Assembly: GCA_900554205.1 (NCBI GenBank)
Contig: USGM01000002.1
Coordinates: 19,849 to 83,848 of the forward strand
Direction of reading: 5' to 3'
Source: an uncultured Lachnospiraceae bacterium
GTDB lineage: Bacteria; Bacillota; Clostridia; Lachnospirales; Lachnospiraceae
Length of the DNA: 64,000 bases
The first letter of the stretch is position 1. Every line of letters begins with the position of its first letter. Positions 51,012-60,505 of the stretch are shown here, one piece after another. The translations under genes and the position numbers were made by a program. The notes beneath the pieces were generated by a model that made no database searches, had not been told where the DNA came from, and worked only from the letters and a program-made list of their open reading frames with translations.

Positions 51012-51683
51012 TCAGAAGGTCTCCGGCAAATCTTTGGTAAGCGCCTCAAACGTTATCTTATCGTTTTTCACATATGCAATTTTCGGTTGTATCTTAGGGC
51101 GTATGCCCCACTTCGACTGTTTGCCAGTCATCTTGTATTTGAAATCGCCGATTTTAATTCTTTCCGGCTCCATTTCAAGCGCTGCAACAAAGGCTCCCGG
51201 CTGTCCGTTCTCACCGGCATAAGCCTCACCGTAGAGACCTCCCAGAACAATCACGCTCTTTGCGCTGATCACAGCGCATCCGGGATAGACATCCCCGAGT
51301 ATGATAATGCTGTTCTCCGTCTCAAGAACCTCCCTGTTTTTCAGGCTCCCCTTAAAGAACTGGCCGTCGTCACCGCCGGACAACTTCTTTTCCATGTGGG
51401 CGAGAGCCTTGATAAAGTTCTTATTGGTCGCCTCATCCCGCCCGACAATGCATACCACATTGAGCGAACTGTTTTCTCTGATTGTCTCAAGTATTCTGAC
51501 TTCCTCCGCCCCGGTCAGCTGTCTGTCCTCGAGGGACAGCGCCATTGTGGCATTTCCGAAGAAAGCCCTCGCCTCGGAAAATTTATAGGCAATCTCCTCC
51601 AGCAGCTTCTCAAAGGGAGCGTCCTGATCCAGATGCAGGGCGATCCCGTTCGGAAAGCTTTTGATCAGTACTAAATCTTTCAT
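51012..51683 (-). CDS. minC: Septum inhibitor MinC
   Basis: A 223-residue MinC, the FtsZ-assembly inhibitor. The N-terminal domain spans about 1-105, and the C-terminal beta-helix domain includes SIIILGDVYPGCAVISAKSV and the GGLYGEAYAGENG signature with FVAALEMEPERIKIGD. First gene of minCDE, 15 bases after the PBP2 gene. Confidence 0.94.
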   Translation of the reverse strand: MKDLVLIKSFPNGIALHLDQDAPFEKLLEEIAYKFSEARAFFGNATMALSLEDRQLTGAEEVRILETIRENSSLNVVCIVGRDEATNKNFIKALAHMEKKLSGGDDGQFFKGSLKNREVLETENSIIILGDVYPGCAVISAKSVIVLGGLYGEAYAGENGQPGAFVAALEMEPERIKIGDFKYKMTGKQSKWGIRPKIQPKIAYVKNDKITFEALTKDLPETF

Positions 51684-51698
51684 TCAACCTCACTCCGT

Positions 51699-54590
51699 CT
51701 ACATTTCATTTGAAATACCGCCGTCCGGCGCGTCAGCAACACCCGTAATCAGGTCTTCCTCGTCCTCAAGTCCGTAGTAATACTTGATAATATCTCTTGC
51801 CACCTGCGCGGCATAATCCGAGGAATAGCCGAAGGGAATCCTGGTCGCCATCGCAATCTCAGGCTCCTCGTAGGGTGCATAGCACACAAACAATGCGTGG
51901 TTCGGCCGCGACTTCGTCTGCTCCGCTGTTCCCGTTTTACCTGCCACATTGACGGAAAGCTCGTTGAAGTAGGACTTGTTCTGCACAACCTGTCTCATGC
52001 CGGAATGCAGTGCATTCCAGTAGTCCTGCGGTATCTCGATGACATTCCTGACATCCGGCTCGATCTCGCGGATCAGATTTCCCTCCGAATCCGTAATCTT
52101 GTCGAGCAGCGTCAGATTATAGCAGGTACCGCCGTTTGCCACCGCCGCGACATATCTCGCAAGCCCGACCGTCGTAAAGCTGTTCGTGCCCTGTCCGATT
52201 GCGGAACGCACCGGATCCTTCTCGGAGACATTCGGCACCGCCTCGGAGATCTCAACGCCGGACTTGTCCGCAAGTCCGAACATCTCCGCATATTCATACA
52301 GCGTGTTTAAGCCCTCCGTCTCATTATAGCTTCCGCTCCGCGTCGAAAGCTGGTAGCCGACATTATAAAAGAAATAGTTACAGGAATCCCTGATTGCCGT
52401 CGTAACCGTCTCATAGCCGTGTCCGCTTCTTCGCCAGCAGCGCGGCGAAGGGGTGATCTCTGTAAATGTTCCGATACAGTTCACCTTTCCGTTCAGCGTA
52501 ATGACATTCTCCATCAGCCCCGCCGTCGCCGTCACCATCTTGAAGGTGGAACCGGGAGCCGCCTTGTACTGCGTTGCGAAATTGTACTGCGGGTTGGACT
52601 TGTCCGTCGTCAGCTTCGCATAATATTCCGCATCAATGGAGTTCGCCATCTTATTGTTGTCATAGCCCGGATAGGAAACCATGGCAAGGACATCCCCGGT
52701 GTTGACATCCGTGATGACACAGGATGCATTACACGGATCAAGTGCAAGCTGTGCCGGGGTAATGTCCAGATTGTCGATCCTGTTTTTCATGAAGTTATAC
52801 GCCGTAAGCTTCCCTCCGTAGATGGCAGCCTCATCCTCCGGCGGGATCTCAACAAGTCTTTGCTCACAGAGGATCATGCACACCTGTTTCCCGTTGATGA
52901 CATCCGACAGCAGCATATACTTGTAAAACCGTTTCTGAAATTCCGTGTTCTTATCGATCATGGCTGTGATATAGTCGACCAGCTTGTCATAGATCTCCGC
53001 GGAATCCGAATATTTATCGTCCAGCTCGAGTTTGCTGACATCGATCCAGTTCTGGGCGATGCAGTATTTCAGGTATTCGTTCAGGCTGATGACCTCATCC
53101 GTTGCCCATGCAATCTGCGTCTCATCCGTGGCATCCACAAGCTCTGAGAGAATCACACCGCTCCTGTTCAGCAGGGTGACAATGTTGCTCTCATACACCT
53201 GATATTCGGTGCTCAGCTTATTGTACGGCGTCTTTCCCTCCGTCAGCTCCGCCCTGAGTTTCGCATAGGTCTTTTCCTTATAGTCGAGATATGCCTGATA
53301 AACGACCGCCTCCGTCTCTCCCGCATCCTCCGAAGCCATATGCTTCATGTCGATGATGGAGTTGTTGAACATTGCATAGTAGACATCATAGATCGGGATC
53401 TTGATGTCCGCACTGCCGGAGGTCTCCGTCGCCTTGTATTCCTTCGTGTTGATGATCTTGCTCGAGACAAGGCCGGCGAGCTTCTGCTCCAGAATATTGT
53501 ACACCGCCTTCGTCAGCTCCATGTCGATCGTGAGGTAGACATCCTGTCCCGCTTTGGCATCCTCGCGTTCTTCAATCGAGATCACCTTTCCCGTGTTGTC
53601 AACGACAACCTTCTCATAGCCCTTGATGCCCTGCAGCGTCGTCTCCAGATAGGCCTCAATTCCTGATTTCCCGACCACGTCGTTAATCCCGTAGACATCC
53701 TCGCCGAGTCCCTGTTCCGCCGCCGTCGCATTGAGCTCCGTCATCTCGTCCGAGGATATTTTTCCGGTATACCCGAGAATGTGCGCAAAGTATTTGCTGT
53801 CCACATACTTCCGCACGGTGTCCTCGACCACTGTGACACCGGGAAGCATCTCCGAGTTCTCCATAATGACGGCAACCGTTCTCTCGCTGACATCCGTTGC
53901 GACAGTCGTACCTATATATTTCCGGTAGGAGGTCAGGTTCATGGCATAGCGGATCGTCACCAGCTTCAGCCAGTCCGCCTTGGTATAGCCTTTTCCCGCG
54001 ATAAACTCGCTCTTGGTGTCCTCCGGGTCCGCGTACCCGCCGATTGCAAAGGCGGATGTGGAATTTCTGCTCAGATATTCCATAATGTCATCCGGTGTCG
54101 CGTTTTTCTGCTTTTCATCCAGCTTGTCGATCGTCCGTTTTCCGTAGACATCCGCGATAAATCTCAGACGGCTTGTCCCCTCAACGCTGTATTCAAATTC
54201 GTTGTCCTCATTGAGAATGATCTTAAAATCCGTTATGACATGATCTCCGTTTTTTTCGATCATGCGGATCAATGTCATGACGGTCTCGTTCAGGTTCGCA
54301 TTCTTTTTTCTTCCGGACTCGAAGACGTCCTCGATCTTGACCGAGTAGGCAAGCTCGTTGTACGCCAGCACATTGCCGTTGCGGTCATAGATGTTTCCCC
54401 GCGTGCTCGCAATGTCCCGCGTCTTCTCCGTCTGTAAGACGAAGTCCTCCAGATACTCCTCGCCGTGTACGATCTGCAAATCAAAACAGCGGTAGAGAAG
54501 AATGCCCGCAAGGACAAGGAACGCCAGCGTAAAAAGCGTCAGCCTGCTCGTCACAAAGCCTATTAACTTATCCTTTAATTCATCAAACAA
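51699..54590 (-). CDS. mrdA: Penicillin-binding protein 2 (elongasome transpeptidase) with large insertion
   Basis: About 963 residues, against 600-700 for typical PBP2. It has an N-terminal membrane helix (about 15-35) and a dimerisation domain. The transpeptidase has SxxK in GSTFK (Ser about 681), SCN in DSCNYFF, and KTG in AGKTGTAEQ (about 883). An insertion of some 240 residues (about 380-620) lies between LTIDMELTKAVYNIL and CVITDVNTGDVLAMVSYPGY, which are about 30 residues apart in ordinary members. I favour TTG at 54590 (GGAGAG 8 bases upstream, 8-base overlap with mreD). ATG at 54632 would overlap mreD by 50 bases. Confidence 0.9.
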   Translation of the reverse strand: MFDELKDKLIGFVTSRLTLFTLAFLVLAGILLYRCFDLQIVHGEEYLEDFVLQTEKTRDIASTRGNIYDRNGNVLAYNELAYSVKIEDVFESGRKKNANLNETVMTLIRMIEKNGDHVITDFKIILNEDNEFEYSVEGTSRLRFIADVYGKRTIDKLDEKQKNATPDDIMEYLSRNSTSAFAIGGYADPEDTKSEFIAGKGYTKADWLKLVTIRYAMNLTSYRKYIGTTVATDVSERTVAVIMENSEMLPGVTVVEDTVRKYVDSKYFAHILGYTGKISSDEMTELNATAAEQGLGEDVYGINDVVGKSGIEAYLETTLQGIKGYEKVVVDNTGKVISIEEREDAKAGQDVYLTIDMELTKAVYNILEQKLAGLVSSKIINTKEYKATETSGSADIKIPIYDVYYAMFNNSIIDMKHMASEDAGETEAVVYQAYLDYKEKTYAKLRAELTEGKTPYNKLSTEYQVYESNIVTLLNRSGVILSELVDATDETQIAWATDEVISLNEYLKYCIAQNWIDVSKLELDDKYSDSAEIYDKLVDYITAMIDKNTEFQKRFYKYMLLSDVINGKQVCMILCEQRLVEIPPEDEAAIYGGKLTAYNFMKNRIDNLDITPAQLALDPCNASCVITDVNTGDVLAMVSYPGYDNNKMANSIDAEYYAKLTTDKSNPQYNFATQYKAAPGSTFKMVTATAGLMENVITLNGKVNCIGTFTEITPSPRCWRRSGHGYETVTTAIRDSCNYFFYNVGYQLSTRSGSYNETEGLNTLYEYAEMFGLADKSGVEISEAVPNVSEKDPVRSAIGQGTNSFTTVGLARYVAAVANGGTCYNLTLLDKITDSEGNLIREIEPDVRNVIEIPQDYWNALHSGMRQVVQNKSYFNELSVNVAGKTGTAEQTKSRPNHALFVCYAPYEEPEIAMATRIPFGYSSDYAAQVARDIIKYYYGLEDEEDLITGVADAPDGGISNEM

Positions 54591-55101
54591 ATTTCTGAGC
54601 TCTCCTTTTCTCTCCTGCTTCCAGCTTCTCATTCACCTTCAATATGATCGGATACAGGAACATCGTGACAACAATGGTGTACAGCGCCTCCGGCAGTATT
54701 ACATGTGAAAAGTAGTAAGCAAACTGGAACTTGCCCCGCAGCATAAACAAAAGTACATAGCAGATGACACCGTAGGACAGATCACTGGTGACGATCAGCG
54801 CGATCGGCAGCTTGATGTCCTCGGGATAAAAGATCCTGCTGAATTTGCCGTTCAAAAAGCCTATGTACATCAGCACCAGCGCATAAAAGCCTAAAAAGCT
54901 GCCGAAAAAGATATCGTTGAGCAGCCCGCAGCAAAAGCCGATGATCAGCCCCTCGCGTTCTCCCCTCATAAAGCCGAAGGAGGATGTCAGAATAATCATC
55001 AGATTCGGGATGATCCCCGCCATGGCAATGTTTCCGAACACGCTGCACTGCAGAATAAATCCAAACAAAATAAACAAGGTCACTACAATTTTTCTGAGCA
55101 T
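54583..55101 (-). CDS. mreD: Rod shape-determining protein MreD
   Basis: A 172-residue membrane protein with five or six hydrophobic helices and the MreD pattern (PNLMIILTSSFGFMRGEREGLIIGFCCGLLNDIFFGSFLG). It links MreB/MreC to the PBP2-RodA synthase. The ATG at 55101 follows AGGAGAG; a GTG at 55116 overlaps mreC and is rejected. Confidence 0.9.
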   Translation of the reverse strand: MLRKIVVTLFILFGFILQCSVFGNIAMAGIIPNLMIILTSSFGFMRGEREGLIIGFCCGLLNDIFFGSFLGFYALVLMYIGFLNGKFSRIFYPEDIKLPIALIVTSDLSYGVICYVLLFMLRGKFQFAYYFSHVILPEALYTIVVTMFLYPIILKVNEKLEAGEKRRAQKFV

Positions 55102-55112
55102 ATTCTCTCCTG

Positions 55113-55985
55113 TCACTCTTCCGTCACGGTCTGCTTCCTGTCCGTGATTACCAGCACCTCACCGAGATGTTCAAAGTCAACAGCCGGTGTAATCAGACCG
55201 GATTTCGTCAGGTTGTTGGCATCCTTATCCAGAGAGCTGATGTAGCCGATCAGGATATTCGGAAGGTAGATGTCACTGATATTTGAAGTGACGACCTTAT
55301 CTCCCTCCGCGACAAGGTTCTTGCTGTCAACAAGCTGGCTGAAGCTGATACAGTTATCCGCCATGAGTTTCAGGTCGCCGGACACGATCAGATTGTCCTC
55401 AGTGGAAAGCGTCATTCCGCTGACGTTGCTGTTGTCGGAGATGATTGACGTAACTCTTGCCCAGTTGGGGCCGACGGAGGTGATCCGTCCGACCAGCCCG
55501 CCTCCGGCGATCACGTTCATGTTTACGGCAAAGCCGTCATTGCTTCCCTTGTCGATCAGAAAGGAGGAGTACCAGTTCCCGGAATCACGGCTGATGATGC
55601 GGGCGCCGACCTTATTGTACTCGCCGTACTGCTCGTTCAGATCCATCAGGTCCCTGAGACTATTCAATTCGTATTTGTCCTGCTGCAGGAGGGTGTTTTC
55701 CTCCGTCAGCGCCGCCACCTGTTCCCGGAGCGCCGCATTTTCATCCAGAAGCTTCCGGATCTGGATCAGCTCGTCCGAGCGCTTTGACAGCCATTCTCCG
55801 ACCTTGCCGATGCCCTGCTGGAACGGGACAACAACATAGCCCACCGCCGAATTGAGCGGTCTGTTGAAGACGTCCGTGCCAAAGGTAATCAGCATAAGCA
55901 GCGTACACAGGATTGTTAAAATTAAAAGGAGATATTTACTCGGCAAAGTAAATCTCTCCCCTTTTCTTTTTATTACTGGGCTCAT
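55113..55985 (-). CDS. mreC: Rod shape-determining protein MreC
   Basis: A 290-residue MreC with one N-terminal membrane helix (about 17-38), a coiled coil (about 70-110) and a C-terminal beta-barrel pair. The conserved core is VGARIISRDSGNWYSSFLIDKGSNDGF and GLVGRITSVGPNWARVTSIISDNSNVS. It overlaps the mreB stop by 4 bases (ATGA). Confidence 0.95.
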   Translation of the reverse strand: MSPVIKRKGERFTLPSKYLLLILTILCTLLMLITFGTDVFNRPLNSAVGYVVVPFQQGIGKVGEWLSKRSDELIQIRKLLDENAALREQVAALTEENTLLQQDKYELNSLRDLMDLNEQYGEYNKVGARIISRDSGNWYSSFLIDKGSNDGFAVNMNVIAGGGLVGRITSVGPNWARVTSIISDNSNVSGMTLSTEDNLIVSGDLKLMADNCISFSQLVDSKNLVAEGDKVVTSNISDIYLPNILIGYISSLDKDANNLTKSGLITPAVDFEHLGEVLVITDRKQTVTEE

Positions 55986-56992
55986 TTACTCATCCCTTCA
56001 ATCGCATAAGCTACGGATTTATAGTTGTCATCCTTGATGATCTTGGCAAGCCCCATGACCACGCTCGTAGTGGGATTTTCAGCCACGTTCACCTTCAGTC
56101 CCGTGCCCGTCGCAAGCCGCTCCGCCAGATGGCTGACCTGAGATGCACCGCCCGTAAGATAAATGCCGTGTCTGTAGATATCGGCAGCCAGTTCCGGCGG
56201 CGTCCTCTCAAGAATCACCTTGACATTATCTATAATCGTGTTGAAATGCTCTTCGAGACATTCATCGACAAGCTTCGTCGGGATTTCTCTCTCAACCGGA
56301 AGTCCGGTCACGATGTCGCGTCCATAGACAACGGCGCCGTTTCCGCTCTGCTCCAGTTCATTCAGGGAAATCTTGACCGTCTCTGCGGTCTTCCCGCCGA
56401 TAATCAGGCTGAATTCCTTTCTGACAGCGGCACGTATCGCCTCATCCAGCTTCAGTCCGCCGGTTTTGATCAGTCTGCTCAGCACAATGCCGCCCAGAGA
56501 CAGAATGGAGATCTCCGTCGTCTCGTAACCGACATTGACAACAAGGACTCCCTGTGAATTTTTCACATCGATGTCCAGTCCAAGACCGTCGGCAACCGCC
56601 TTCTCGACAACCATAATCTTGCGCGCCTTGACACCCGCATCCTTAATCAGATCGTAAAACGCTCTCTTCTCCACCTCCGTGACATCCGTCGGCACAGCGA
56701 TATAGAAGTCCGCCGGCTTGCTGTTCCCCTTCTGGAGATCGCTGATAAAATAGCGCACAAGCGTTTCCATATTCTTTATGTCAGCGATCACTCCGTTGGA
56801 CAGCGGATAGGAAATATGAATATTTCCGGGCGCCTTCTCATACATTTCAAATGCGGAGTTACCATACGCAAAAAGCGTATTTTTATTTTCGATGGCGATC
56901 ATGTTCTTTTCAATCAGAACATTGTCATCACTCCTGCTGTAGATTTTAATATTGTTTGTGCCGAGATCAATCCCGAATGCATTGTTTGCCAA
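55982..56992 (-). CDS. mreB: Rod shape-determining actin homologue MreB
   Basis: A 336-residue MreB/Mbl-type bacterial actin. Phosphate loop 1 reads AFGIDLGTNNIKIYS, the connect and adenosine motifs VVNVGYETTEISIL and LTGGASQVSHLAERL are visible, and PTTSVVMGL is near the end. Its sequence is more divergent than that of the main MreB of Bacillus, so it might be an Mbl-type paralogue. The start appears to be TTG at 56992 (AAAGGGG 8 bases upstream). It heads the mreBCD set, 25 bases after radC. Confidence 0.93.
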   Translation of the reverse strand: MANNAFGIDLGTNNIKIYSRSDDNVLIEKNMIAIENKNTLFAYGNSAFEMYEKAPGNIHISYPLSNGVIADIKNMETLVRYFISDLQKGNSKPADFYIAVPTDVTEVEKRAFYDLIKDAGVKARKIMVVEKAVADGLGLDIDVKNSQGVLVVNVGYETTEISILSLGGIVLSRLIKTGGLKLDEAIRAAVRKEFSLIIGGKTAETVKISLNELEQSGNGAVVYGRDIVTGLPVEREIPTKLVDECLEEHFNTIIDNVKVILERTPPELAADIYRHGIYLTGGASQVSHLAERLATGTGLKVNVAENPTTSVVMGLAKIIKDDNYKSVAYAIEGMSK

Positions 56993-57017
56993 AACGACAA
57001 CCCCTTTCTAACCGTAA

Positions 57018-57722
57018 CTAATAATTTCTATTTTCTAACCAGTCAGCTTCCCGGAAGCTGAAATACCTGTTATCGCCGATCACGATATGATCCAGAAGCG
57101 GAATGTCAAGCTTCTCTCCCATTTCCCTGACATTGTCCGTTATCTCCCTGTCCGATCTGCTCGGGGTCGGGTCGCCGCTCGGATGATTGTGTACAAGCAG
57201 AATGTTGACTGCCTTTGCGTCCAGCGCCTCAAGAAAAATCTCCCTCGGTGAGATTAAGGACATTTTGACGCTCCCCTCGGACAGTTTCTTCTCGCGGATT
57301 ACCTGTCCCTTCATATCCATGCACGCCATATAGACGCACTCCGTGTTCCGGTGCCGCAGCCGCTCCATAAAATACGCCGCCACCTGACCCGAGGTCTGGA
57401 ATTTCACGCCGTCTCCCGCCTTCGCCTCGCTCATACGCACCGAAAGCTCCGCGATACATTTCAACTTGACCGCCTTCACCTCGCCGATTCCCTTGATGCT
57501 CTGAAGCTCCTCAAGGCTGACATCGTGCAGGCCGAGAAGCCCTTCCTTCGGATATTTTGCGAGCTGCAGTACCTCCTCCGCAAGCTGTGTGGCGCTCTTC
57601 TCCCTTGTGCCTGTCCTAATGATGATTGCAAGCAGCTCTGCCTCCGTCAGATTCTCCGGCCCGAACCGCAAAAATCTCTCATAGGGAAACTCCTGTATTC
57701 TGTTTTCTTTTCTTCTGGGCAT
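57018..57722 (-). CDS. radC: RadC family JAB-domain protein
   Basis: A 234-residue RadC. Residues 1 to about 100 are a helix-hairpin-helix-like region (LEELQSIKGIGEVKAVKLK), and the C-terminal JAB/MPN metalloprotease-like domain carries HNHPSGDPTPSRSD near 180-193. Its biochemical role is unsettled. It is often next to mreB in Firmicutes, as here. AAGGAG precedes the ATG. Confidence 0.93.
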   Translation of the reverse strand: MPRRKENRIQEFPYERFLRFGPENLTEAELLAIIIRTGTREKSATQLAEEVLQLAKYPKEGLLGLHDVSLEELQSIKGIGEVKAVKLKCIAELSVRMSEAKAGDGVKFQTSGQVAAYFMERLRHRNTECVYMACMDMKGQVIREKKLSEGSVKMSLISPREIFLEALDAKAVNILLVHNHPSGDPTPSRSDREITDNVREMGEKLDIPLLDHIVIGDNRYFSFREADWLENRNY

Positions 57723-57783
57723 CTGTGTCTCCTTCTACCTTCTTCGACACTGCTGCGAAGCCACCCTCAAAGAACCGCTGACA

Positions 57784-58023
57784 TCAGCGGATAAACCGAT
57801 AGACCACCAGTGCAAGCACAACGCCGATCACGCTTGCGATCGTGATATGGATCGTCAGTCCGAAGGTGAGGACAAAGAAGCCGAGATCAAGCACGATGGG
57901 AGAACTCAGTCCGAAGGACTGCCCGTAATTCAGAAAGGTTCCCTGAAAATACGAACCGATAAATCCTCCTATCATAAATCCGATAAGCACCAGTAAAACC
58001 GGCAGCCAGTTTCCCTTTCTCAA
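57784..58023 (-). CDS. DUF4321 small membrane protein
   Basis: A 79-residue protein with two membrane helices (about 7-27 and 46-75) and a GSYFQGTFLNYGQSFGL loop typical of DUF4321, a family found beside radC/mreB in Clostridia. Function unknown. It starts with TTG, 7 bases after GAGG, and is the first gene after the cluster promoter. Confidence 0.85.
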   Translation of the reverse strand: MRKGNWLPVLLVLIGFMIGGFIGSYFQGTFLNYGQSFGLSSPIVLDLGFFVLTFGLTIHITIASVIGVVLALVVYRFIR

Positions 58024-58102
58024 AGCAAGACCTCATCTTTCTTTCGTATTGTCGTACCGTGTCCGCTGCCCGTGCGAGACACCATACTCCGCATTAAGCA
58101 TT

Positions 58103-58131
58103 ATTCTAACATAAAATTGACAGCCTGTACA
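58103..58131 (-). promoter_or_regulatory. Extended -10 promoter ahead of the shape and division cluster
   Basis: On the minus strand TGTACA (58126-58131) and TAGAAT (58103-58108) are 17 bases apart, with TG one base before the -10. It would drive DUF4321, radC and the mre/min genes with a leader of about 70 bases. The rest of the 58024-58179 gap holds no other feature I can name. Confidence 0.6.
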
Positions 58132-58179
58132 CAAAAATCAAAGAATAAATTTTGATCTTTTTCGACGGTTCTCTGCCCT

Positions 58180-59496
58180 TTATCTCATCCCTGCCATAAT
58201 CGAAACCAGCTGCTCCTCCGTCACAATCTTCTTGTCCAGAAGAGACTGCAGAGTCATCAATATGCCGAATTTCGCATGCTGCCAGGTAAGTCCGCCCTGA
58301 AAATAAACCGCATAGGGAGGCTTGATCGGCCCGTCTGCGGAGAGCTCGATAGAGGAGCCGGACACAAAGGCCCCCGCCGCCATGATAACCTGCGCGTCAT
58401 AGCCCGGCATGTCCCACGGCTCCGGCGTCACATGACTGTCAACGGATGCCGCCGCCTGAATGCCCTGGCAGAACGCAATGACGCCCTCCGGTGTGCCGAA
58501 GGTGATCGCCTGAATGATGTCGTGACGGCTCTCCGTCGAATCCGGTACGACGCCAAAGCCCAACGGCTCATAGAGATTTGCCGCAAAGAGCGCGCCCTTC
58601 AAAGCAGACGCTGTCACGGTCGGTGCGAGGAAGAAGCCCTGATAAAAGTCCTTGAGCACGCCGAGCGAGGCGCCGACCTCCTTGCCGAGTCCGGGGGAAG
58701 TCAATCTGTAAGCCGCATTTTCGACGACCTCCTTCTTTCCGGCAATATAGCCGCCGATCGGTGCAAGTCCGCCCCCGGGGTTCTTAATCAGGGAGCCGAC
58801 GATCATGTCCGCCCCGACATCACTCGGTTCCAGTGTCTCGACAAATTCCCCGTAGCAGTTGTCTACCATGCAGATCACCTCCGGCTTGATCCCTTTGATA
58901 AAGGAAATCAGCTCGCCGATTCTCGCCACAGAAAGCGTCGGTCTCGTCTGGTAGCCCTTTGACCGCTGTATCGTCACAAGTCTGGTGCGTTCGTTGATCG
59001 CCTTCCTTATATTTTTATAGTCAAAACTGCCGTCCGGCAGAAGGTCAACCTGACGGTAGGTGATGCCGTACTCTGCCAGCGATCCCCTTGACGGACGGAT
59101 GCCGATGACCTCCTCCAGCGTATCATAGGGCTTGCCAACCGGAGAAAGTAGTTCGTCACCGGGGCGCAGATTGCTCATCAGCGCAAGCGCAAGCGCGTGT
59201 GTACCACAGGTGATTTGCGGACGCACCAGTGCATCCTCCGTATGAAATGCCTTCGCATAGACCTCCTCCAGCGTATCCCGCCCGAGGTCGTTATAGCCGT
59301 AGCCCGTCGTCCCGAGCAGACACGCCTCGCTCACCCGGCAGTCCTGCATTGCCTTGATGACCTTCAGCTGGTTATACTCTGCCGTCTCATCAATCTCCCG
59401 CAGACGGGTATCCAGTTTCTCCAGAACCGCTTCGCCGTATGCATATACCGTCTTTCCGATTCCCATCTGCTCATACATTTCACTTACTCTGCTCAT
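58180..59496 (-). CDS. Aluminium resistance/methionine gamma-lyase-like PLP enzyme
   Basis: A 438-residue PLP-dependent protein of the YnbB group (annotated as aluminium resistance protein or methionine gamma-lyase-like). The PLP lysine is in VGSLIKNPGGGLAPIGGYIAG near residue 240, with CMVDNCYGEF upstream and QITCGTHALALAL near 100. The substrate is uncertain. The start at 59496 has GGAAG 6 bases upstream; a TTG at 59544 has none. Its link to miaA (40 bases upstream) is common in Clostridia. Confidence 0.88.
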   Translation of the reverse strand: MSRVSEMYEQMGIGKTVYAYGEAVLEKLDTRLREIDETAEYNQLKVIKAMQDCRVSEACLLGTTGYGYNDLGRDTLEEVYAKAFHTEDALVRPQITCGTHALALALMSNLRPGDELLSPVGKPYDTLEEVIGIRPSRGSLAEYGITYRQVDLLPDGSFDYKNIRKAINERTRLVTIQRSKGYQTRPTLSVARIGELISFIKGIKPEVICMVDNCYGEFVETLEPSDVGADMIVGSLIKNPGGGLAPIGGYIAGKKEVVENAAYRLTSPGLGKEVGASLGVLKDFYQGFFLAPTVTASALKGALFAANLYEPLGFGVVPDSTESRHDIIQAITFGTPEGVIAFCQGIQAAASVDSHVTPEPWDMPGYDAQVIMAAGAFVSGSSIELSADGPIKPPYAVYFQGGLTWQHAKFGILMTLQSLLDKKIVTEEQLVSIMAGMR

Positions 59497-59536
59497 TTTA
59501 AACTTCCATTCTCCTTCATGTTTCTCTATCATTCCA

Positions 59537-60481
59537 TCAATCAATAATATTTTTTATCCGTAGATGCCTCAACATCTCCTCAAGGATCTCCGCTTCGTCA
59601 TAGCCATAAGCCTGCTTGTCGAGCCAGATGACCTCCTCTTCCCTGCGGAACCATGTGAGCTGGCGCTTTGCAAAGTGTCTGGTGTCACGCTTGAGAATAT
59701 CGATTGCCTCCTCGTAGGTCGTCTCACCGTCCAGCCACGCGAGAATCTCCTTGTAGCCAAGTCCCTGCATCGAAACCATGCCCCTCTGACATCCCATCTC
59801 CCGGAGCCGTTTCACTTCCTCCACAAGCCCCTCGTCAAGCATCTCATCAATGCGCTGCTCAATCCTCTCGTACAGCCGCTCCCGGTCATCGTTCAGCACG
59901 AAATAGCAGGAATTGTAGGCGGAGCCCTTCTGCCGCTCCTGCTCATTGTGATCCGATATGCGCTGCCCTGTCTGGTGGTAAAATTCCAGCGCCCTTATCG
60001 TCCGCTTGATATTGTTTGCGTGAATCGCCTCCGCCGACGCGGGATCGACCTCCCTCAGCATCGCATGAAGCTGTTCCGCTCCCTTCTCTGCCGCAAGCCG
60101 CTCCAGCCCGTCCCGGTATTCCCTGTCCTCCTCATTCTGCGTGAAGTCGATATCCTTAAGCAATGCCTGAATGTAGAAGCCGGTTCCTCCCGTCACAATA
60201 GGAATATGTCCCCTTTCATAAATTCCCTCAAGACACTCCTCACAGAGCTTCTTAAAGAGAACGACATTAAACTCCTCCCACGGCTCCAGAATGTCGATCA
60301 GATGGTGAGGCACACCCTGCATTTCCTCCGGTCTGATCTTTGCGGAACCGATGTCCATGTGCCGGTAGACCTGCATCGAATCCGCAGAAATAATCTCGCC
60401 GCCGACTGCCTTCGCCAATTCAATAGAAAGCTTCGTCTTCCCGACCGCCGTCGGCCCCGTCAATATAATCATCGGCTTCAT
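59537..60481 (-). CDS. miaA: tRNA dimethylallyltransferase
   Basis: A 314-residue MiaA that adds a dimethylallyl group to A37 of tRNAs reading UNN codons. It has the P-loop GPTAVGKTK (residues 8-16), SADSMQVYRHMDIGSAK, VPHHLIDIL, VTGGTGFYIQALL and RQLTWFRRE. GGAGG precedes the ATG. It follows mutL by 24 bases, in the classical mutS-mutL-miaA order. Confidence 0.96.
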   Translation of the reverse strand: MKPMIILTGPTAVGKTKLSIELAKAVGGEIISADSMQVYRHMDIGSAKIRPEEMQGVPHHLIDILEPWEEFNVVLFKKLCEECLEGIYERGHIPIVTGGTGFYIQALLKDIDFTQNEEDREYRDGLERLAAEKGAEQLHAMLREVDPASAEAIHANNIKRTIRALEFYHQTGQRISDHNEQERQKGSAYNSCYFVLNDDRERLYERIEQRIDEMLDEGLVEEVKRLREMGCQRGMVSMQGLGYKEILAWLDGETTYEEAIDILKRDTRHFAKRQLTWFRREEEVIWLDKQAYGYDEAEILEEMLRHLRIKNIID

Positions 60482-60505
60482 GCAACCGCGCCCTCCTCCC
60501 TCTGC

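Noticed and set aside
52419..54437. Several plus-strand open frames opposite the PBP2 gene.
   Set aside because: They are shadows of a GC-rich minus-strand gene with clear penicillin-binding motifs.
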